Assembly (NCBI GenBank): GCA_905214495.1
Contig: CAJMLW010000023.1
Span: forward strand, 1 to 26,870
Reading direction: 5' to 3'
Length of the DNA: 26,870 nucleotides
Source: an uncultured bacterium
Lineage (GTDB): Bacteria > Bacillota > Negativicutes > Veillonellales > Veillonellaceae
How positions within the stretch are numbered: the first letter of the stretch is position 1; the number at the start of each line of letters is the position of its first letter. A program made the position numbers and the translations under genes. Under the pieces are notes generated by a model. It worked only from the letters and a program-made list of their open reading frames with translations. It was not told where the DNA came from and ran no database searches. Of this stretch, positions 8,816-17,228 are shown piece after piece.

Positions 8816-9307
8816 CTACCAAATATAATCCTCTTTTTCTTCCATAAGGCCCATGAGTTTATGGCCTATACCACCTAATATGGCATTCCAAAATACAGTT
8901 GGCATCACCATATGCCCCATGTAAGAAATGAATTGGATATCACCACCACTGGCACTAATCATGATGCAGCGCATAATTCCATCTAGAATTGTACAAACAC
9001 CGATAATGCCGCATGACCAGTACCAACGCTCTTCGTATACACTACTTTTTACAAGAGACAATAGATATACTACGACAATATACGGGAAGAGATGTAATCC
9101 AAAAAAGTTAGATATCAAAATATCATGAATGGATCCACCTACTACGGCAGCGATAAGCCCCATTTTTCGACCTTTAAAAATCGTGACTAAAACAACGGCA
9201 GTCAGTATACAATTGGGTAGCCAATTCGTATGAAATATGGCCGGTAATAATTGAGCCTGTATAAAATACAAAGCACAACACACGAGAATTAATGCAATAT
9301 ATCTCAT
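8816..9307 (-). CDS. mreD: Rod shape-determining membrane protein MreD
   Basis: A 163-residue protein made almost entirely of hydrophobic segments (about five), as expected for MreD, an integral membrane part of the elongation complex. Sequence conservation in the family is weak. The call rests on size, topology and position between mreC and mrdA. Its ATG overlaps the stop of mreC in an ATGA, indicating translational coupling. Confidence 0.88.
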   Translation of the reverse strand: MRYIALILVCCALYFIQAQLLPAIFHTNWLPNCILTAVVLVTIFKGRKMGLIAAVVGGSIHDILISNFFGLHLFPYIVVVYLLSLVKSSVYEERWYWSCGIIGVCTILDGIMRCIMISASGGDIQFISYMGHMVMPTVFWNAILGGIGHKLMGLMEEKEDYIW

Positions 9308-10221
9308 TGATTTACCGCTCCTTTAGCCCCTTGCACTTGGTCACGTTGCGTTTGAGGAACTAATTTAGGTTCTAATTTTGCTTTATCTGGTGTTTGCACT
9401 GTAGAGGAAGTAATAATAAATACCTCTTCTAAGCGATTAAAATCAACGCTCGGTTGAATAGCCGCATTTTTAACGAAACCTTCTGTATCATTTGTAATGG
9501 TTAATACATTCCCCACTAACAAACCCTTTGGATAAATTCCACCATAACCAGATGTAATCAATTTATCGCCTACAAGGACATCTCCATCACGTGCAATATT
9601 TACCATCATTGGCTCATTAGGATGATTACCATCCCCTTTTACCACACCGGCCAAGCGTGATTCCGGACGCTGTACAATAACACCAATTGCGCTACGAGGG
9701 TCCAAAATAGTTTGAACACGTGCTGAATTAGGATATACATCGGTAACAAAGCCCACAACGCCACTTGGTACGACAACAGCCATATTAGGTTGTATGCCGT
9801 CATTCTCGCCCCGATCAATGGTAAATGTATTTGACCATGTACCGAAATCCTTAGTAATAATGCCTGCCAAGGTCATCGTAAACTCTGGATAAGACGATTT
9901 ATAGTTAAGCATTTGGCGAAGACGAATATTTTCCGCCACCACTTCATCGTGATTTAGTACCTTTTGTTGCAAATCTGCAATGGTATTATCCTTATCATTA
10001 CTTTCAACAAAACCCGATATAGCATTATCAATGATACGTATGCCGGTTTGAATCGTTGAAAGTACACGAGCTGAACCATATGTGAATGGGGTAACAATTT
10101 TTTCAAATGGTACGGTTACAAAGGGGATACTAGTTCGCTGTTTCCAGGCAAAACCAAGAAGGGCCATGATAATACAGCCGAGGACAACAAAGATTAATAA
10201 TTTACGATCTGACTGTATCAT
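9304..10221 (-). CDS. mreC: Cell shape-determining protein MreC
   Basis: MreC is a periplasmic scaffold that links MreB and MreD to PBP2. The 305-residue protein has one N-terminal membrane segment (about 8-25), a probable coiled-coil (about 70-105) and the MreC beta-barrel region. Family features include IDRGENDGI, VVPSGVVGFV, ILDPRSAIGV and LITSGYGGIYPKGLLVG. The C-terminal tail is polar and Gln/Lys-rich. Its start overlaps the stop of mreB by 4 bases (ATGA) and its stop overlaps mreD in the same way. Confidence 0.95.
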   Translation of the reverse strand: MIQSDRKLLIFVVLGCIIMALLGFAWKQRTSIPFVTVPFEKIVTPFTYGSARVLSTIQTGIRIIDNAISGFVESNDKDNTIADLQQKVLNHDEVVAENIRLRQMLNYKSSYPEFTMTLAGIITKDFGTWSNTFTIDRGENDGIQPNMAVVVPSGVVGFVTDVYPNSARVQTILDPRSAIGVIVQRPESRLAGVVKGDGNHPNEPMMVNIARDGDVLVGDKLITSGYGGIYPKGLLVGNVLTITNDTEGFVKNAAIQPSVDFNRLEEVFIITSSTVQTPDKAKLEPKLVPQTQRDQVQGAKGAVNQ

Positions 10222-11255
10222 ACACGTCCCCTTCTATCCTTTGAATTAATAATAAAACGAGCTAATTCTACAATTTGACCTGAACTACGATGCAAACCTT
10301 GTACGACCTTTAATTCTGGATCAGAAGCAACCTGAACAGGTACCCCCATTTCGGAGCTAATTCGCTCTGCTAGCCCCTGCAAACGAGCCAGACCACCTGT
10401 TAACACAATTCCATGCTGCATGATATCAGCCACTAATTCAGGAGCTGTAACACGTATCATTTGTTGGATTGCATCTAAAAAGTCTGCAAGGCGTTTATTA
10501 ATCACTTCATAGATTTCAGATTGATGAAGTACAGCGCGTCTAACTATACCACTTGTCATATCGCGACCAGTAAAGGAAAACTCACAATCCTCCGCAGGTA
10601 CAACCGCAGTACCTATAGCATGTTTAATATCCGTTACAGTTTGCTCGGATACCATTAAACCAAAACACTGATTAATATATTGCATGATGGCGCGATCTAA
10701 ATCGCCGCCGCCAAACCGTATCGTCTTACTAATAACCGTGCCACCTAATGAGATAATCCCCATATCGGCAGTTCCTTCACCAATATCAATAACCATAGAT
10801 CCACGAGCCTCAAAAATTGGTAAACCGGAACCTATAGCGGCAGCCACAGGGCGTTCAATCAGAAAGACTTCCCGCGCGCCTGCTTGGATTACGGCATCCA
10901 TCATGGCCCGTTGTTCTACATCAGTCATGCCACAAGGAACGCCAACGAGTACACGAGATCTACGCAATGTATTGGATACCTTGTGAAGAAAATATTTTAA
11001 CATCGTATGCATTACGCGGTAATCGACGATAAAACCATCTTGTAATGGTGTCAACTCCATCCACATATCAGGCATGCGTCGTACAATGCGATCTGCATCA
11101 TCACCGACAGCAACAATTTTATCTAATTTTGTATCAGTAGCCACAATGGAGGGCTCGCTCATCATAGTCTCGCGCGTGCCCCCCATGACACGTGTCATAG
11201 ACGTACCAATATCGATACTCACGTCTTTTCCAAAAGACGGTAAAATGGAATTCAT
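10218..11255 (-). CDS. mreB: MreB actin-like protein with altered ATPase motifs
   Basis: MreB forms membrane filaments that guide wall synthesis. The 345-residue protein has the whole actin fold: phosphate-1 loop SIDIGTSMT (about 13-21), VGVPCGMTDVEQRA, the phosphate-2 loop and adenosine motif LTGGLARLQGL. Two sites differ from normal MreB. The usual IEEPMAAAIG reads IERPVAAAIG, so the residue aligned with Thermotoga MreB Glu131 is Arg135. The usual DIGGGT reads DIGEGT (Glu160). Spacing from Arg135 to Thr162 is 27 residues, identical to Glu131-Thr158, so the alignment has no gap. The ATG at 11255 has AAGGAG 9 bases upstream; two earlier in-frame starts (11273, 11297) lack one. It lies 44 bases after radC. 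Confidence 0.93.
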   Translation of the reverse strand: MNSILPSFGKDVSIDIGTSMTRVMGGTRETMMSEPSIVATDTKLDKIVAVGDDADRIVRRMPDMWMELTPLQDGFIVDYRVMHTMLKYFLHKVSNTLRRSRVLVGVPCGMTDVEQRAMMDAVIQAGAREVFLIERPVAAAIGSGLPIFEARGSMVIDIGEGTADMGIISLGGTVISKTIRFGGGDLDRAIMQYINQCFGLMVSEQTVTDIKHAIGTAVVPAEDCEFSFTGRDMTSGIVRRAVLHQSEIYEVINKRLADFLDAIQQMIRVTAPELVADIMQHGIVLTGGLARLQGLAERISSEMGVPVQVASDPELKVVQGLHRSSGQIVELARFIINSKDRRGRV

Positions 11256-11299
11256 AATGCTAATCTCCTTCATTACATCATCATTCCATTTTACCACAA

Positions 11300-11998
11300 C
11301 TAGCTTAATTTACCAATTTCACTCAAGCTTGTAAACTCGCCATCACCAATGACGATATGGTCTAAGACTGGAATGCCCATAAATTGTCCAGCACTAACAA
11401 ATAACTTGGTAACACGTATGTCATCATCACTAGGTCTACTATCTCCGGACGGATGATTGTGAATCAAAATAATAGCGGCCGCATTACAAGCAATGGCTTT
11501 TCTAAAAACAGCCCGTTGCTCTACAAGACTCGATGTGAGTCCTCCATTAGATATGGTCTCAATGTGAATTAATTTATTCCGAGACGTCAACATGGCCGCT
11601 AATACATGTTCTTCTGTTTCATGGCGCAAGCGTTCCATTACATATTGAGCGATAACATAAGGCTGAGAAAAATCCTCGTATGTAGAGGTAATTTTTAACT
11701 CACCTAAACGCCGCCCTAATTCTACAGCAGCACAAATGGTAACCGCTTTATCGATACCAACGCCCTTAATTTTTACTAAATCATCTACGGTCATATGGTT
11801 TAGCCCACGAATGCCATCTGTGAAAGAATCGATAATCGTATGTGCTAAATCGATAGATGATTGACCTTTTAAACCAGTTCGTAATAATATAGCCAATAAT
11901 TCTTCCATCGCCATTTGTTTAGGTCCTAGAGCAACGAATTTTTCACGTGGTCGTTGAAATGGCAACATATCTTTTACGCTGATAGTTCTGACTTGCAT
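11300..11998 (-). CDS. radC: RadC-family JAB/MPN domain protein
   Basis: The 232-residue protein has a helix-hairpin-helix-like N-terminal part (KIKGVGIDKA, about 76-85). A JAB metalloprotease-like domain follows, with the zinc motif HNHPSGDSRPSDDD (His180, His182, Asp186 region... about 180-193). The family is named for DNA repair, but that role has been questioned and its true function is unsettled. GGAGAA precedes the ATG by 6 bases. Its place between maf and mreB is the conserved Firmicutes arrangement. Confidence 0.93.
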   Translation of the reverse strand: MQVRTISVKDMLPFQRPREKFVALGPKQMAMEELLAILLRTGLKGQSSIDLAHTIIDSFTDGIRGLNHMTVDDLVKIKGVGIDKAVTICAAVELGRRLGELKITSTYEDFSQPYVIAQYVMERLRHETEEHVLAAMLTSRNKLIHIETISNGGLTSSLVEQRAVFRKAIACNAAAIILIHNHPSGDSRPSDDDIRVTKLFVSAGQFMGIPVLDHIVIGDGEFTSLSEIGKLS

Positions 11999-12100
11999 TG
12001 AATTTCTCCATTCTTACAATACATAAACAAATCAGCCTCATATTTCTACCATAACATTAGAATATCTATTTGATGTGTTAACATGACCATCAATATTAAT

Positions 12101-12670
12101 CTAAGACTTTACACCTAATGCTTTACATAATTCTTCGTATACATGCTCTACAGGGAGGCCCACTACATTCGTATAGGACCCTTCAATCTTATCTACCCAC
12201 AAAGCACCCTTTCCTTGGATGCCATACGCACCAGCCTTATCCATCGGTTCTAGGGAGTCGATATATGACTCGATTTCAAAATCCTGTAGCGTTTTAAAAT
12301 ACACCTTTGTTTCATTGTGAAAGACGATTTCACGTCCCTTAATGAGTAAGGCTACACCGGTAATAACAGAGTGAACTTGACCAGATAATGTACGAAGCAT
12401 TGTACGTGCCTCATCCTTACTATGCGGTTTCCCTAGCACCTTTCCATCAAATACAACAATTGTATCAGCACCTAGTACGATGCTACCATCAGGCACATCA
12501 TTTGCGCAGCGCGCTTTACCAAGAGCTTGTACTTTCACCATTTCAATAGGATCTGTAATCACGACATTATCTTCTACATAAGAACTAGTAACAACAGTAT
12601 GGTCTATACCCACCTGATGCAATAATTCCGTTCGTCTTGGTGATTGACTTGCTAAATATAATCCGCTCAT
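12101..12670 (-). CDS. maf: Maf-family nucleoside triphosphate pyrophosphatase
   Basis: Maf hydrolyses non-canonical or modified nucleotides such as dTTP/UTP to monophosphates, and is linked to septum formation. Of 189 residues, the N-terminal LASQSPRRTELL (6-17) is the substrate-binding signature. GADTIVVFDGKVLGKP (67-82) holds the catalytic Asp69, and DKAGAYGIQGKG is the third conserved block. Its start overlaps the stop of the upstream membrane-protein gene by 4 bases. A gap of about 100 bases separates it from radC, in which I see no convincing promoter or terminator. Confidence 0.94.
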   Translation of the reverse strand: MSGLYLASQSPRRTELLHQVGIDHTVVTSSYVEDNVVITDPIEMVKVQALGKARCANDVPDGSIVLGADTIVVFDGKVLGKPHSKDEARTMLRTLSGQVHSVITGVALLIKGREIVFHNETKVYFKTLQDFEIESYIDSLEPMDKAGAYGIQGKGALWVDKIEGSYTNVVGLPVEHVYEELCKALGVKS

Positions 12671-13284
12671 TCTTGTTCCTGTTCTTCCGCACTTTTAATT
12701 AGACTATCATAATATTCCTTAACATCGATGCCTTGTTTTGCCGCATCAGCACGTACCGTAGCATAGAAAATAACATCCGCTTCTGGCACGCGCACACGAT
12801 TAGGTACAAACTGTTCTAGTGTTTCATAGAATGCATCCTCTGCTTTCAACATAACACGGCCATATTGAACCTTTTTCCCTTTAGTAATGGAATATACCAT
12901 GAACCAAATCGGTCTATCATCAGAGGTAGAACACTTTCTATATTTATAGCGATAACGTAAATTCGTTAGAAAATCACGATTATACGCATAAATGCCATCA
13001 ATATCATCATATTTTACAGAAAATGAACGCTTTCTAAAAAAGGATTTTTCTTTGATGATAAATTCAGAATCCGTCAATATATAGGTATAGCGGCTCACAG
13101 CTTGTTTAACAATGACAATGAGCGCCATGATTTCTATGAAATATTCTGAAAATAATATATGGCCCTGCGCAAAACTTCTATAGGTTGTAAAAACCATAGC
13201 CCCCACCAACAAAATAACAAATACCACCACTAATAATTCTGCACTACGAGTGCGCTGAGATTGTTCACTATATAAAATATTCAT
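12667..13284 (-). CDS. Two-helix membrane protein of unknown function
   Basis: I do not recognise a named family. The 205-residue protein has two hydrophobic segments (about 16-35 and 45-62). A soluble region then starts YTYILTDSEFIIKEKSFF, continues with KYDDIDGIYAY and contains alternating beta-like stretches. This layout resembles small bacterial PH-like (DUF304-type) membrane proteins, but that is a structural guess. The C-terminus is charged and ends in an acidic EEQEQE. AAAGGGG lies 6 bases before the ATG. It is the first gene of the maf-mre run, and its stop overlaps the maf start, so it is co-translated with maf. Confidence 0.8.
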   Translation of the reverse strand: MNILYSEQSQRTRSAELLVVVFVILLVGAMVFTTYRSFAQGHILFSEYFIEIMALIVIVKQAVSRYTYILTDSEFIIKEKSFFRKRSFSVKYDDIDGIYAYNRDFLTNLRYRYKYRKCSTSDDRPIWFMVYSITKGKKVQYGRVMLKAEDAFYETLEQFVPNRVRVPEADVIFYATVRADAAKQGIDVKEYYDSLIKSAEEQEQE

Positions 13285-13319
13285 ACGTAACCCCTTTCAA
13301 AAGACTCTGCATACTATTT

Positions 13320-13325
13320 ATTATA
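13320..13325 (-). promoter_or_regulatory. Possible -10 box before the maf-mre gene run
   Basis: The minus strand has TATAAT about 36 bases before the ATG at 13284, in the short gap after the ackA terminator. No good -35 box is seen at 16-18 bases, so this is only a candidate. A promoter somewhere in this gap is likely because of the terminator just upstream. Confidence 0.35.
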
Positions 13326-13346
13326 TAGGATTCAGCTCTGAAAAAC

Positions 13347-13386
13347 TACAAAAACCCCGCCTATATCTAAGATATAAGCGAGGTTT
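13347..13386 (-). terminator. Rho-independent terminator of ackA
   Basis: On the minus strand, AACCTCGC-TTATATC pairs with GATATAG-GCGGGGTT across a short loop. The stem is followed by TTTTTGT. It lies about 37 bases after the ackA stop and separates ackA from the maf-mre run. Confidence 0.88.
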
Positions 13387-13422
13387 CTATATAAGAGTTT
13401 AGATAACTATTAAGAGGTTATA

Positions 13423-14628
13423 TTATTTTTTCAAAGCGCTTGTAATACGTTGAGTATCGCGAGCAATCATAATTTCTTCGTTTGTAGGGATTACGAAGAT
13501 TTTTACTTTAGAACCTTCAGCACTGATTTCTTGTTCTTTACCGCGAATATTATTGCGTTCAGGATCGATACGTGTGCCAAGGTATTCTAAACCATTACAG
13601 ATTGCATCGCGGTTACCGATACCGTTTTCACCGATACCAGCTGTGAAAATGATAGCATCAACACCGCCCATAACAGCAGCGAATGCACCGATTACACGAC
13701 GAACTTTGTAATGGAACATGTTAAGAGCCAATTTAGCTCGTTTGTGGCCATTAGCAGCCGCTTCTTCGATTACGCGGAAGTCATTGGACACACCGGAAAT
13801 ACCCAATACGCCGGACTCTTTGTTCATTACTTTATCGACTTCTTCATAGGACATGCCTGTTTTATCCATCAAGAATGGAACGATAGCAGGGTCGATATCA
13901 CCAGTACGAGTACCCATGATCAAACCGGATAATGGAGTGAAGCCCATTGTAGTATCGATGGAACGACCACCTTTGATAGCGGATACGGAAGAACCATTAC
14001 CCAAGTGACATGTGATAATACGAAGATCAGACATATGTTTACCCATCAATTCTGCGCAACGTTGTGCTACATATTTGTGGGATGTACCATGGAAACCATA
14101 GCGACGAATACCGTAATCTTCATAGTAGGAGTAAGGAAGCGCATACATATAAGCTTCTTTAGGCATTGTTTGGTGGAATGCAGTATCAAATACAGCAACT
14201 TGTGGTACGTTTGGCATGATAGCTTGGCAAGCTTCGATACCTTGAATATTTGGTGGGTTATGCAATGGAGCAAGGGATGCACATTCTTCCAAAGCGTCCA
14301 TTACTGCAGGTGTAATCAATACGGAATCAGCGAATTTTTCACCACCATGTACTACACGGTGACCTACTGCATCGATTTCATCCATAGATTTGATAACACC
14401 AAATTCAGGATCAACTAAGATGTCGAGCAAGATGCGTAATGCTTCTTTGTGATTCAAAATTGGTTCAACGCGTTCTAATTTGTCTGCGTTTGGGCGTTTA
14501 TGAGTGAAGATAGCGTCTTGATCACCAATCTTTTCAAATAAACCTTTCGCCAATTCAGTTTCGTTTGTCATATCAAGTAATTGATATTTCAAAGAAGAAC
14601 TACCGCAGTTAACTACTAATACGTTCAT
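13423..14628 (-). CDS. ackA: Acetate kinase
   Basis: AckA converts acetyl phosphate and ADP to acetate and ATP in the cytoplasm, the main substrate-level ATP step in acetate-forming fermenters. The 401-residue protein has the full acetokinase signatures: VNCGSSSLKYQ (6-16), VGHRVVHGGEKF (about 88-99), FDTAFHQTMP with Asp148, RYGFHGTSHKYV, and HLGNGSSVSAIKGGRSIDT. The C-terminal PTNEEIMIARDT block is also present. It follows a lipoprotein gene by 3 bases and has AGAGGG before its ATG. No pta (phosphotransacetylase) gene is adjacent. A terminator follows. Confidence 0.97.
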   Translation of the reverse strand: MNVLVVNCGSSSLKYQLLDMTNETELAKGLFEKIGDQDAIFTHKRPNADKLERVEPILNHKEALRILLDILVDPEFGVIKSMDEIDAVGHRVVHGGEKFADSVLITPAVMDALEECASLAPLHNPPNIQGIEACQAIMPNVPQVAVFDTAFHQTMPKEAYMYALPYSYYEDYGIRRYGFHGTSHKYVAQRCAELMGKHMSDLRIITCHLGNGSSVSAIKGGRSIDTTMGFTPLSGLIMGTRTGDIDPAIVPFLMDKTGMSYEEVDKVMNKESGVLGISGVSNDFRVIEEAAANGHKRAKLALNMFHYKVRRVIGAFAAVMGGVDAIIFTAGIGENGIGNRDAICNGLEYLGTRIDPERNNIRGKEQEISAEGSKVKIFVIPTNEEIMIARDTQRITSALKK

Positions 14629-14631
14629 TGA

Positions 14632-15195
14632 TTAACCCTCTTTCTTTTGCGTAACGTAAATCTTATCTTTAATTTGTTTGCTGATATCAGCGCCTATTTG
14701 ATCATCCGTAGGATATCTATAGGTTATATTCCACAATACGCCCTTATCCATAAAGACATATTGAGAGAAACTAGTTTTAATTTTGTTAACGTAAAAATCA
14801 CCGGTAATAAGCTGTGCTTGCACCCCATTTAAATCGATAGATTCCACATTAACAGTAGCACCCAATTTTGCATATTCAGATTTCTTTTGATCCACAAACT
14901 GTGCAACCGTTGGCAAAGCTTTATTCGGTGCCGGTTGACGGGCCTCTACAGAAATCAACATATGTTGGCTTAGGCTACCATACGCATCCATAGGGTATCC
15001 ATCAACACTCGTCGTTTCTGATGTTTTCCCCATTTCATATGGCAATGCTACAGTCACTTCCGATTGACCGGAACGAATGACTTGATTACCAAAGCTATAT
15101 ATATCCATCACATTATTAGATCCACACCCGGCTAAAGCCAATAAGGATGTACCTAACACGATGGTCTGTAACGCTCGTTTCCACTGTACTTTCAT
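14632..15195 (-). CDS. Predicted lipoprotein of unknown function
   Basis: The 187-residue protein starts with a lysine/arginine-containing signal peptide and a lipobox LALAGC, giving lipidated Cys24. LspA, which would cleave it, is also encoded in this window. The mature part has a Ser/Gly-rich start, then a mixed domain of about 150 residues with motifs such as WNITYRYP near the end. I do not recognise the family. The ATG at 15195 has GAGGTG 5 bases upstream; the TTG at 15198 is less well placed. It is the first gene of a two-gene unit with ackA, which gives no clear clue to its role. Confidence 0.88.
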   Translation of the reverse strand: MKVQWKRALQTIVLGTSLLALAGCGSNNVMDIYSFGNQVIRSGQSEVTVALPYEMGKTSETTSVDGYPMDAYGSLSQHMLISVEARQPAPNKALPTVAQFVDQKKSEYAKLGATVNVESIDLNGVQAQLITGDFYVNKIKTSFSQYVFMDKGVLWNITYRYPTDDQIGADISKQIKDKIYVTQKKEG

Positions 15196-15230
15196 CAAAT
15201 CACCTCACGTCAAATCAGAATTCACAGATA

Positions 15231-15239
15231 ATTATACCA
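15231..15239 (-). promoter_or_regulatory. Extended -10 promoter for the lipoprotein-ackA unit
   Basis: The minus strand reads TGGTATAAT, an extended -10 (TGnTATAAT), about 36 bases before the lipoprotein ATG. The -35 position holds only a weak TAGAAT, which is usual for extended -10 promoters. Confidence 0.55.
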
Positions 15240-15391
15240 TTACACCGCCTCCCATTCTAGTATTTTCACAAGAAATTCTATAATTCCTAACAATAAGGTC
15301 AAAAATTCCATACATTACACATGCCACCCATTATATAAATTCTTTAATTTATTATATAATAATAAAAAATAAACCTATGAAAGGAACTACG

Positions 15392-16597
15392 ATGAAATCA
15401 ATCAGTATTATTTGTGAATACAATCCGTTTCACAACGGTCATGCACATCAACTACATACATTAAATACTACCTATCCTGATGCATTGCGTATCGCCATAA
15501 TGAGCGGTTCCTTTGTACAGCGAGGTGAGCCTGCGTATTTTAGCAAATTCGACCGTGCTCGATGGGCTATTCATGGTGGTGCCGACATCGTTATCGAATT
15601 ACCTACTGTCTATTCTCTAGGCAGTGCAGAACTATTTTGTACCGGTGCGGTACGCCTTATGAAAGCTCTACACATTCACAGCATTTCCTTTGGCTCTGAA
15701 CTTGATGATAACGCCATATTGCACACAGCTGCTGAATTTCTAAATACGCCACAAGGACAAGATGCCATTCAACACAATATAAAAACTGGTGTTTCTTATG
15801 GTACGGCATTACGCAAAGTGATTGCTAAGTATGTACAAAATGGAGAACTTATTAACAATGCGCCAAACTCACTACTAGGCCTTGAATATATTCGCGCTGC
15901 CCAACGGTATTTCACTAATCTTATAATAATTCCCATTACTAGACAATCATCACATCATAGTCCTACCCTCTCTCAAGGACAAGATTTTCCTTCAGGGACC
16001 GCATTACGTAAAGCACTCGTAGAAGGCATAACCATCGATGCCTATGTACCACATACAATCATAGATGATATGCACAAGGTCATAGCACATGGAGCCTATG
16101 TGGACTACGAAAGATACAATGATATCCTGCATGGCATCAATCGCTTACTTTCAGTCGCAGAATTACAAAGATATGGAGACTTTACAGAAGGCATTGAGCA
16201 TCGTTGGCAGAAGTCTATGCAGCAAGTAAACTGGACGCACGCACTGGAAGAGATAAAGACAAAACGCTATACCTATGCGAGACTACGCCGCATGGCAGCC
16301 TATACGGCGCTACAAATCACTAAGCCAATATTACAAGAAGCTCATATACTAGGGCCTCAATACGCGCGATTATTGGCATTTAATCAGCGCGGTCGCACGT
16401 GGTTAAAGCACAATACACCGAGTATTCCATTAATACAAAAATGGGCTAAAGCATCAACAATGGTTTCCGATTTTGGTCGCCGAATGATGGAAATCGATAC
16501 GAAGGCTACTGATCTACAGGCTTATAGTTTTAAATTCCCTAGGGCGCGCACAGGGCACAAAGATTTCCGCTATTCTCCACAATATATTGAAATATAG
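15392..16597 (+). CDS. tmcAL: tRNA(Met) cytidine acetate ligase TmcAL
   Basis: TmcAL (YlbM, formerly DUF795) uses ATP and acetate to make N4-acetylcytidine at the wobble base of elongator tRNA-Met, which prevents misreading of isoleucine codons. The 401-residue protein begins with the nucleotidyltransferase motif EYNPFHNGH (9-17; HNGH is the HxGH signature), then MSGSFVQRGEPA and FDRARWAIHGGADIVIELP. The ATG at 15392 is preceded by AAAGGAA at 6 bases; an earlier in-frame ATG at 15377 overlaps that site and lacks its own. It is the only clear plus-strand gene and is divergent from the lipoprotein-ackA unit. AckA makes acetate, its substrate, but a functional link is inference. A TATAAT at 15355-15360 has no good -35. 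Confidence 0.93.
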   Translation: MKSISIICEYNPFHNGHAHQLHTLNTTYPDALRIAIMSGSFVQRGEPAYFSKFDRARWAIHGGADIVIELPTVYSLGSAELFCTGAVRLMKALHIHSISFGSELDDNAILHTAAEFLNTPQGQDAIQHNIKTGVSYGTALRKVIAKYVQNGELINNAPNSLLGLEYIRAAQRYFTNLIIIPITRQSSHHSPTLSQGQDFPSGTALRKALVEGITIDAYVPHTIIDDMHKVIAHGAYVDYERYNDILHGINRLLSVAELQRYGDFTEGIEHRWQKSMQQVNWTHALEEIKTKRYTYARLRRMAAYTALQITKPILQEAHILGPQYARLLAFNQRGRTWLKHNTPSIPLIQKWAKASTMVSDFGRRMMEIDTKATDLQAYSFKFPRARTGHKDFRYSPQYIEI

Positions 16598-16635
16598 GTT
16601 ATGACAATATAGCCTTAACATATTATATAAACCGC

Positions 16636-16669
16636 AAAAAAAGACTCGACCATGTACGTCGAGTCTTTT
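16636..16669. terminator. Bidirectional terminator between tmcAL and pyrR
   Basis: GACTCGAC-catgtac-GTCGAGTC forms a perfect 8-base stem extended by flanking A:T pairs. On the plus strand it is followed by TTTTC, and on the minus strand by a run of seven T. It lies between the convergent tmcAL (plus) and pyrR (minus) genes and can serve both. Confidence 0.9.
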
Positions 16670-16695
16670 CATATGCGATTTGTTATATCTACCTA

Positions 16696-17217
16696 TTATT
16701 GTTCGATGGTTACCCCATCGGCTCCATCTAATTCTTGAACCTGTACGCGCACCTTTTCCAAATGAGACGTAGGAATATTTTTCCCCACATAATCAGCTCG
16801 TATAGGCAATTCTCGATGGCCTCGATCTACCAATACTGCTAATTGAATAGATTTAGGACGACCAGATGTCATCAATGCATTTAAAGCAGCACGAATAGTA
16901 CGACCTGTATACAAAACATCATCTACTAAGATAATGGTTTTTTCTGTAGTATCAATAGAGCAAGGTTCCCCTTCCTTAGGTCGCGTATCCCGATCATCGC
17001 GATACATGGCTACATTTAAAGGTTCACACTCAATATGAAGGCCTTCAATAGCTTCAATTTCACTTTGCAGTCGTTTAGCTAGCATGACGCCACGTCGTTC
17101 AATACCAACGATTACTGCATTTGAAAGCCCCTTATTACGTTCTAATATTTCATGACTAATACGTCTAATGGCACGTCTAATCGCGTCTCCATCCATTAAA
17201 ATACGTTTTGTTTCCAT
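16696..17217 (-). CDS. pyrR: PyrR bifunctional regulator / uracil phosphoribosyltransferase
   Basis: PyrR-family proteins bind pyr mRNA in response to UMP and often have uracil phosphoribosyltransferase activity. The 173-residue protein has the PRPP-binding motif IILVDDVLYTGRTIRAAL (95-112) and the MYRDDRDTRP flexible-loop block (71-80), both typical of PyrR rather than Upp. It is the last gene of lspA-rluD-pyrR, a short gap after rluD, with AAGGGATAAG upstream of the ATG. No pyrimidine biosynthesis genes or pyr attenuator are seen here, so any target lies elsewhere. Confidence 0.93.
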   Translation of the reverse strand: METKRILMDGDAIRRAIRRISHEILERNKGLSNAVIVGIERRGVMLAKRLQSEIEAIEGLHIECEPLNVAMYRDDRDTRPKEGEPCSIDTTEKTIILVDDVLYTGRTIRAALNALMTSGRPKSIQLAVLVDRGHRELPIRADYVGKNIPTSHLEKVRVQVQELDGADGVTIEQ

Positions 17218-17228
17218 AGTCTTATCCC

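Noticed and set aside
12001..12100. Promoter between maf and radC
   Set aside because: TTAACA and TAATGT can be found 16 bases apart, but both boxes are weak in AT-rich sequence; not strong enough to list.
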